Positions 58,562-64,000 of a stretch of DNA of 64,000 nt are shown here, one piece after another. A program made the translations under genes and the position numbers. Source of the stretch: Pseudomonas antarctica. Its GTDB lineage: Bacteria; Pseudomonadota; Gammaproteobacteria; Pseudomonadales; Pseudomonadaceae. The notes below the pieces were generated by a model. That model searched no databases and was not told the origin of the DNA. It saw nothing but the letters and a program-made list of their open reading frames with translations. The DNA is taken from positions 124,001 through 188,000 of the forward strand of contig NZ_UYXQ01000001.1 of assembly GCF_900624995.1 (NCBI RefSeq). The letters are read 5' to 3'. Each line of letters begins with the position of its first letter. Positions within the stretch are counted from its first letter, which is position 1.

Positions 58562-59068
58562 GTGGCGAAGCAAAGTTCTCAGAAATTCATCGCGCGCAAC
58601 CGTGCGCCTCGAGTGCAGATCGAGTACGACGTCGAGCTTTACGGCGCCGAGAAAAAGGTCCAGTTGCCCTTCGTGATGGGTGTGATGGCCGACCTCGCCG
58701 GCAAGCCTGCCGAACCGCTCGCGCCCGTGGCCGACCGCAAATTCCTTGAAGTGGACGTCGACAATTTCGACTCGCGCCTCAAGGCCATGCAGCCACGCGT
58801 GGCGTTCCACGTACCGAACGAGTTGACCGGCGAAGGCAACCTGAGCCTGGACATCACCTTCGAAAGCATGGACGACTTCAGCCCGGCCGCCGTGGCCCGC
58901 AAGGTCGACTCGCTTAAGCAGTTGCTCGAAGCCCGCACCCAATTGGCCAACCTGCTGACCTACATGGACGGCAAGACCGGCGCTGAAGAAATCATCATGA
59001 AGGCGATCAAGGACCCGGCACTGCTTCAGGCACTTGCCAGCGCGCCTAAGCCAGCAGGGGACCAGTAA
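58562..59068 (+). CDS. tssB: T6SS sheath small subunit TssB
   Basis: A 168-residue TssB/VipA (MAKQSSQKFIARNRAPRVQI start, GTG with AGGAG upstream). Segments ELYGAEKKVQLPFVMGVMADL and ANLLTYMDGKTGAEEI are family signatures. It forms the contractile sheath with TssC, which starts 3 bases after its stop. Confidence 0.96.
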   Translation: MAKQSSQKFIARNRAPRVQIEYDVELYGAEKKVQLPFVMGVMADLAGKPAEPLAPVADRKFLEVDVDNFDSRLKAMQPRVAFHVPNELTGEGNLSLDITFESMDDFSPAAVARKVDSLKQLLEARTQLANLLTYMDGKTGAEEIIMKAIKDPALLQALASAPKPAGDQ

Positions 59069-59070
59069 TC

Positions 59071-60567
59071 ATGACTGACAATACCGCCCGCGAAGGCGCT
59101 CAGAACCTGGGCGCAACCGAGCAAACCAGTGAGTTCGCATCCTTGCTGATGCAAGAATTCAAACCCAAGACCGAGCGTGCCCGCGAAGCCGTGGAAACAG
59201 CCGTACGCACCCTGGCCGAACAGGCTCTGGCGCAGACGGATCTGGTATCGAATGACGCGATCAAGTCGATTGAATCGATCATCGCCGCCATCGACGCCAA
59301 GCTCACCGCCCAGGTCAACCAGATCATCCATCACCAGGATTTCCAGCAACTGGAAAGCGCCTGGCGTGGCCTGCACTACCTGGTCAACAACACCGAGAGC
59401 GATGAGCAGCTGAAGATTCGCGTGCTCAACATCGCAAAGCCGGACCTGCACAAGACCCTGAAGAAATTCAAGGGCACTGCGTGGGACCAGAGCCCGATCT
59501 TCAAGAAGATGTACGAAGAAGAATACGGCCAGTTCGGCGGCGAACCGTACGGTTGCCTCGTAGGCGATTACTACTTCGACCAGTCGCCACCCGACGTGGA
59601 ACTGCTCGGCGAGCTGTCGAAAGTCTGCGCCGCCATGCACGCCCCGTTCATCGCGGCGGCGTCGCCGACCGTGATGGGCATGGGCTCGTGGCAAGAACTG
59701 TCGAACCCGCGCGACCTGACCAAGATCTTCACCACCCCGGAATACGCCGGCTGGCGCTCGCTGCGTGAATCGGAAGACTCGCGCTACATCGGCCTGACCA
59801 TGCCGCGCTTCCTGGCACGCTTGCCGTATGGCGCCAAGACCGACCCGGTGGAAGCCTTCGCCTTCGAAGAAAACACCGACGGCGCCGACAGCTCCAAATA
59901 CACCTGGGCCAACGCCGCGTACGCGATGGCGGTGAACATCAACCGTTCGTTCAAACACTACGGCTGGTGCTCGCGCATCCGTGGCGTGGAGTCCGGCGGT
60001 GAAGTGGAAAACCTGCCCGCCCATACGTTCCCGACCGATGACGGTGGCGTGGACATGAAGTGCCCGACCGAGATCGCCATCAGTGACCGCCGCGAAGCGG
60101 AACTGGCGAAGAACGGTTTCATGCCGCTGCTGCACAAGAAAAACACCGACTTCGCTGCTTTCATCGGCGCGCAGTCGTTGCAGAAACCGGCCGAATACGA
60201 CGACCCGGACGCCACCGCCAACGCCAACCTGGCCGCGCGCCTGCCGTACCTGTTCGCCACCTGCCGTTTCGCCCACTACTTGAAGTGCATCGTGCGCGAC
60301 AAGATCGGCTCCTTCAAAGAGAAGGACGAGATGCAGCGCTGGTTGCAGGACTGGATCCTCAACTACGTCGACGGCGACCCGGCGCACTCCACCGAAACCA
60401 CCAAGGCCCAGCACCCGTTGGCTGCCGCTGAAGTGATCGTGGAAGACGTCGAAGGCAACCCGGGTTACTACAACTCCAAGTTCTACCTGCGCCCGCACTA
60501 TCAGCTCGAAGGGCTGACCGTGTCGCTGCGCCTGGTATCGAAGCTGCCTTCGGCCAAGAGCGCGTAA
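59071..60567 (+). CDS. tssC: T6SS sheath large subunit TssC
   Basis: A 498-residue TssC/VipB that builds the contractile sheath with TssB. GLHYLVNNTESDEQLKIRVLN and DYYFDQSPPDVELLGELSKV, the MGMGSWQELSNPRDL segment and the C-terminal FYLRPHYQLEGLTVSLRLVS are typical and intact. A REP pair lies between it and hcp. Confidence 0.97.
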   Translation: MTDNTAREGAQNLGATEQTSEFASLLMQEFKPKTERAREAVETAVRTLAEQALAQTDLVSNDAIKSIESIIAAIDAKLTAQVNQIIHHQDFQQLESAWRGLHYLVNNTESDEQLKIRVLNIAKPDLHKTLKKFKGTAWDQSPIFKKMYEEEYGQFGGEPYGCLVGDYYFDQSPPDVELLGELSKVCAAMHAPFIAAASPTVMGMGSWQELSNPRDLTKIFTTPEYAGWRSLRESEDSRYIGLTMPRFLARLPYGAKTDPVEAFAFEENTDGADSSKYTWANAAYAMAVNINRSFKHYGWCSRIRGVESGGEVENLPAHTFPTDDGGVDMKCPTEIAISDRREAELAKNGFMPLLHKKNTDFAAFIGAQSLQKPAEYDDPDATANANLAARLPYLFATCRFAHYLKCIVRDKIGSFKEKDEMQRWLQDWILNYVDGDPAHSTETTKAQHPLAAAEVIVEDVEGNPGYYNSKFYLRPHYQLEGLTVSLRLVSKLPSAKSA

Positions 60568-60588
60568 GTAAAAGCGAACTCGCTCTAC

Positions 60589-60680
60589 TGTGGGAGCGGG
60601 CGTGCTCGCGAAGGCCGTGCGTCAGTCAGCACATGTATTGACTGATCCACCGTCTTCGCGAACAAGCCCGCTCCCACACA
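60589..60680. repeat. REP pair (REPIN) inside the T6SS operon
   Basis: TGTGGGAGCGGGCGTGCTCG and the inverted GAACAAGCCCGCTCCCACA bracket a spacer containing GTCAGTCA-N11-TGACTGA-like arms. It lies in the 151-base gap between tssC and hcp and can fold into a long hairpin in the mRNA. Confidence 0.88.
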
Positions 60681-60718
60681 AACCAAATCGAGTGGCAAGA
60701 GCCACACAGGGAGAAAAC

Positions 60719-61207
60719 ATGGCTGTTGATATTTTCATCAAGATCGGCGACATCAAGGGCGAGTCCATGGACAAAGCCCACAAGGACGAAATCGACGTGC
60801 TGAACTGGAGCTGGGGCATGGCCCAGTCCGGCAACATGCATGTTGGCGGCGGCGGCGGCGCGGGCAAGGTGAATATCCAGGACCTGTCGCTGACCAAGTA
60901 CGTCGACAAGGCCTCGCCGAACCTGATGATGCACTGCGCCAGCGGTAAGCACATCGACAAGGTCAAGTTGACCGTGCGCAAGGCCGGCGGCGAAAGCCAG
61001 GTCGAGTACATGGTGATCAACCTGGAAGAAGTGCTGGTGACTTCCCTGAGCACCGGCGGCTCGGGCACCGATGATCGCCTGACCGAAAACGTCACCCTGA
61101 CCTTCGCTCAGGTGATGGTCGACTACCAGCCGCAGAAAGCCGACGGCACCAAAGACGGCGGCGCGATCAAATTTGGCTGGAATATCCGTTCCAACACCAA
61201 GCGCTGA
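60719..61207 (+). CDS. hcp1: T6SS tube protein Hcp
   Basis: A 162-residue Hcp that forms the hexameric inner tube and carries small effectors. MAVDIFIKIGDIKGESMD is the H1-type start, and the core has INLEEVLVTSLSTGGSG and LTFAQVMVDYQPQKADG. Length equals PAO1 Hcp1 with no fused effector domain. GGGAG precedes the start. It is separated from tssC by a REPIN. Confidence 0.97.
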   Translation: MAVDIFIKIGDIKGESMDKAHKDEIDVLNWSWGMAQSGNMHVGGGGGAGKVNIQDLSLTKYVDKASPNLMMHCASGKHIDKVKLTVRKAGGESQVEYMVINLEEVLVTSLSTGGSGTDDRLTENVTLTFAQVMVDYQPQKADGTKDGGAIKFGWNIRSNTKR

Positions 61208-61300
61208 TAGCCCTGGCGGCCGTAGCCCTGCGCTACGGCCCCCGGCACCGGCCCCGCTGCAAAACCGTCCCTCTCACATCCCGTCCGTGGAGCTGCTTTG

Positions 61301-61816
61301 GTGGTAACTGAAATCGCTTCCCGCGACCGTCTGCAACCGTCCCTGTTGGACCGGTTGACCGACGAGGACCCAACCAATCCCAAGGAAAGCGCCGACAAAC
61401 GCGTGCTGTCCCTGACCCAATTGAAAGCCTCGGTTCTGCGTGACCTGGCGTGGCTGCTCAACACCACGTCGTTGCTGGATGCCGATGCCACGCTGCACAC
61501 CCCTGCCGGTACTTCGGTGGTCAATTACGGCCTGCCGGCACTCGCGGGCAACAGCGTTTCCAGTGTCGACATCAAGGCCCTGGAAGCCCTGATCTATCAG
61601 GCCATCGCCACGTTTGAACCACGTATTTTGCGCCACACCCTGCGCGTCAAAGCCCGCGTCGGCCATGGCGAGATGAACCACAATGCGCTGAGTTTCGAGA
61701 TCGAAGGCGACCTGTGGGCGCAGCCGGTGCCGTTGCGCCTGTTGCTGCAAACCGACCTCGACCTGGAATCCGGCCATGTGCGCGTAGTGAATGCCGATCA
61801 GCGGAGGCGCCCATGA
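61301..61816 (+). CDS. tssE: T6SS baseplate protein TssE
   Basis: A 171-residue gp25-like baseplate protein ([50 protein letters not shown]). The start is uncertain: GTG 61301 (8 bases after GGAG) is chosen over TTG 61298. It follows hcp with a 93-base gap where H1-type clusters usually have tagJ. Its stop overlaps the tssF ATG (ATGA). Confidence 0.92.
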   Translation: MVTEIASRDRLQPSLLDRLTDEDPTNPKESADKRVLSLTQLKASVLRDLAWLLNTTSLLDADATLHTPAGTSVVNYGLPALAGNSVSSVDIKALEALIYQAIATFEPRILRHTLRVKARVGHGEMNHNALSFEIEGDLWAQPVPLRLLLQTDLDLESGHVRVVNADQRRRP

Positions 61817-63672
61817 ACCCGCGCCTGCTGGAACTGTACAACCAGGAACTGCACCACGTGCGCGAAAGCGCCGCCGAGTTCGCTAAGGAATACCCGAAGA
61901 TCGCCAGTCGGCTGACCCTGTCCGGTATGGACTGCGCCGACCCGTACGTCGAACGTTTGCTCGAAGGCTTTGCCTACCTCACCGCCCGCGTGCAACTCAA
62001 GCTCGACGCCGAGTACCCGACCTTCACCCACAACCTGCTGGAAATCGCTTACCCGCACTACCTGGCGCCGACGCCGTCGATGACCGTGGTGCAATTGCAG
62101 ACCGACCCCGACGAAGGCTCGCTGGCCAGCGGCTTCCCGCTGCCGCGCGACACCGTCTTGCGTGCCGCGCTGGGCCGCGAAACCCAGACCTGCTGCGAGT
62201 ACCGCACCGCACACCCGGTGACGCTGTGGCCGTTGCAGGTCAGCGGCGCCGAGTACTTCGGCAACCCCGCCGCCGTGCTCGGGCGCCTGGCTGCCAGCGA
62301 GCCGAAAGCCAAGGCCGGTTTGCGCCTGACCTTGCGCACCGGCGCCGAACTGCCATTCAACAGCCTCGACCTCGATAGCCTGTCGCTGTACCTCAGCGGC
62401 GCCGACGAGCAGCCGTTCCGCCTCTACGAACAACTGCTGGGCAACGCCTGCGCAGTGTTTGCACGCAAGCCTGGTGGCGATTGGGTTGAACGCCTGCCGC
62501 AAGACGCCCTGCGCGCCAAAGGCTTTGACGATGCGGACGCGGCCATGCCGGTGGTGGCCCGTGCGTTCCAGGGCTATCGGCTGCTGCAGGAATACTTCGC
62601 CCTGCCCCACCGCTTCCTGTTCGTCGAATTCGCCGAGCTGAGCCGTGCGGTCAAACGCTGCGACGGCCAGGCGCTGGAGCTGATCGTGCTGTTCGACCGC
62701 CACGAGCCGAGCCTGGAAGGCAGCGTTGGCGCCGCGCAGTTTCTGCCATTCTGCACGCCAGCGATCAACCTGTTCCCCAAACGCGTGGACCGTATCCATT
62801 TGTCCGACCGCGTCAACGAACACCATGTGATCGCCGACCGTACGCGGCCGATGGATTTCGAGATTCACTCGCTGAGCGGCATCACCGGCCATGGCACCGG
62901 GCCGGAGCAGCCGTTCCTGCCGTTCTATGCAGTGCGCGACCCGTCACGCTATGGGCGCGATCAGGCTTACTACACGCTGCGTCGAGAGCCCCGCGTGTTG
63001 TCCAGCGACCAACGCCGCAATGGCCCGCGCTCTACCTACGTGGGCAGCGAAACCTTTGTCAGCCTGGTCGACAGCCAGCAAGCGCCTTACCGCCATGACT
63101 TGCGCCAACTCGGTGTGACCGCGCTGTGCACCAATCGCGATTTACCGCTGTTCATGAGCGTGGGCAACGGCAAGACCGACTTCACCTTGGCCGACAGCGC
63201 GCCGGTGTTGTCGGTACGCTGCGTCTGCGGGCCGAGCCGCCCGCGCGCCAGCCACGCCCACGATGCCAAGGCCTGGCGCCTGATCAGCCAGTTGTCGCTC
63301 AACTATTTGTCGCTGAGCGAGCAAGGCCAGGGCGCCGCTGCCTTGCGCGAACTGTTGCGCCTGTATGGCGACAGCAACGACGCGGCGCTGCAATTGCAGA
63401 TCGAAGGCCTGCGCGAAGTCAGCAGCAAAGCCGTGACCAGACGCCTGCCGATGCCTGGCCCGATTGTGTTTGGCCGCGGTTTGGAAATTACATTGGAATT
63501 CGATGAAAACGCGTTTCGCGGCACCGGCGTATTTCTGCTCGGTGCGGTGCTGGAGCGCTTCCTGGCACGCTACGTGTCGATCAACAGTTTTACCGAAACG
63601 GTGATCCGTACCACCGAACGCGGCGAGATCATGCGATGGAAAGCCAAGCCCGGGCGTCGTCCAACCCTGTGA
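61813..63672 (+). CDS. tssF: T6SS baseplate protein TssF
   Basis: A 619-residue baseplate wedge protein ([24 protein letters not shown] start). [20 protein letters not shown], the [19 protein letters not shown] segment and the C-terminal [19 protein letters not shown] are typical. It acts with TssG, TssE and TssK. tssG starts within its last 37 bases. Confidence 0.96.
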   Translation: MNPRLLELYNQELHHVRESAAEFAKEYPKIASRLTLSGMDCADPYVERLLEGFAYLTARVQLKLDAEYPTFTHNLLEIAYPHYLAPTPSMTVVQLQTDPDEGSLASGFPLPRDTVLRAALGRETQTCCEYRTAHPVTLWPLQVSGAEYFGNPAAVLGRLAASEPKAKAGLRLTLRTGAELPFNSLDLDSLSLYLSGADEQPFRLYEQLLGNACAVFARKPGGDWVERLPQDALRAKGFDDADAAMPVVARAFQGYRLLQEYFALPHRFLFVEFAELSRAVKRCDGQALELIVLFDRHEPSLEGSVGAAQFLPFCTPAINLFPKRVDRIHLSDRVNEHHVIADRTRPMDFEIHSLSGITGHGTGPEQPFLPFYAVRDPSRYGRDQAYYTLRREPRVLSSDQRRNGPRSTYVGSETFVSLVDSQQAPYRHDLRQLGVTALCTNRDLPLFMSVGNGKTDFTLADSAPVLSVRCVCGPSRPRASHAHDAKAWRLISQLSLNYLSLSEQGQGAAALRELLRLYGDSNDAALQLQIEGLREVSSKAVTRRLPMPGPIVFGRGLEITLEFDENAFRGTGVFLLGAVLERFLARYVSINSFTETVIRTTERGEIMRWKAKPGRRPTL

Positions 63673-64000
63673 ACACACTGGATGCGATGCATCAGCAGCC
63701 CTGGGAATACGATTTCTTCCAGGCGCTGCGGCGTATCGAGTGCGAATCGCCGCAGCTGCCGCGCCTGGGCCATTCCCTGCGCCTGGCGGACGACCCGCTA
63801 CGCCTGGGGCAACAGGCGGATTGCACCTTCGCCCCGGCCACCCTGGCTTCGGTCGACCCCGGCGGCGATGGCAAACCGGCGCGCCTGGAACAGTTTTTCT
63901 TTGGCCTCGGCGGCCCCAACGGCCCGTTGCCGCTGCACATCACCGAGTACGTGCGCGAGCGTCAGCGCAACAACGCCGACAGCACCAGCAAGCAGTTTTT
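63636..64000 (+). CDS. tssG: T6SS baseplate protein TssG (partial, runs off the window)
   Basis: The first 121 complete codons of Tss[21 protein letters not shown], then PWEYDFFQALRRIECESPQL, PRLGHSLRLADDPLRLGQQ, FFGLGGPNGPLPLHITEY. The start overlaps tssF by 37 bases; a later in-frame GTG or ATG near 63669-63687 is possible. The gene is cut by the window edge. Confidence 0.9.
   Translation, partial: MESQARASSNPVNTLDAMHQQPWEYDFFQALRRIECESPQLPRLGHSLRLADDPLRLGQQADCTFAPATLASVDPGGDGKPARLEQFFFGLGGPNGPLPLHITEYVRERQRNNADSTSKQF

Overview
The window is a chromosomal segment of a fluorescent-group Pseudomonas (P. fluorescens-like). The evidence is high-GC coding DNA, many copies of the Pseudomonas REP palindrome with core GGGAGCnnGCTTGCC, and a gene order that I recall as matching the P. 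aeruginosa PAO1 block from about PA5300 to PA5347. That block runs: cytochrome c5, pauR, dadX, ridA-like, dadA, lrp, oxidoreductase, aldehyde dehydrogenase, rpmG-rpmB, dipeptide-binding protein, radC, coaBC, dut, algC, argB, pyrE, crc, rph, yicC, gmk, rpoZ, spoT, ridA, exbB-exbD-tonB, oxyR, recG. All identifications come from reading sequence and motifs; no database search was run.

Layout. 0-9 kb: an acetyl-CoA hydrolase/transferase, a c5 cytochrome, the polyamine regulator PauR, the D-alanine catabolic genes dadA-ridA-dadX with their divergent Lrp-type regulator, a PauB-like oxidoreductase and small proteins. 9-18 kb: a MocR-type regulator, a broken ClsC-like phospholipase D lipoprotein, an MFS transporter, the polyamine/guanidinobutyraldehyde dehydrogenase, a cupin protein, ribosomal proteins L33 and L28, and a dipeptide-binding protein gene interrupted by an amber codon. 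18-32.5 kb: housekeeping genes for DNA metabolism, coenzyme A, nucleotides, exopolysaccharide sugar phosphates, arginine, catabolite repression, RNA processing and the stringent response. 32.5-40 kb: a TonB energy-transducing operon, OxyR, RecG, a YbaK-HDOD fusion and an SCP2-like protein.

40-64 kb holds most of a type VI secretion system of the H1/group 3 kind, in two divergent arms from a control region at about 57.1-57.5 kb. The leftward arm is fha, tssJ, tssK, tssL, tssM, tagF, pppA, ppkA, tagT, tagS, tagR, tagQ. It builds the membrane complex and the threonine-phosphorylation switch: TagQRST sense, PpkA phosphorylates Fha, PppA reverses this, and TagF represses. The rightward arm is tssA, tssB, tssC, hcp, tssE, tssF, tssG and builds sheath, tube and baseplate. 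tssG runs off the window, so clpV and vgrG would be expected beyond it. No tagJ lies between hcp and tssE.

The most unusual feature is a set of broken genes. Three reading frames (the dppA-like gene, ppkA and tssK) have a stop where a TGG tryptophan codon is expected, each explainable by one G-to-A transition. The ClsC-like gene carries a small deletion of 3n+2 bases. In ppkA the stop falls at the end of the transmembrane helix and separates the cytoplasmic kinase from its periplasmic sensor. In tssK it falls in the conserved N-terminus, just upstream of a possible restart codon. These could be real decay or rewiring of the secretion system and a transporter, or consensus errors.
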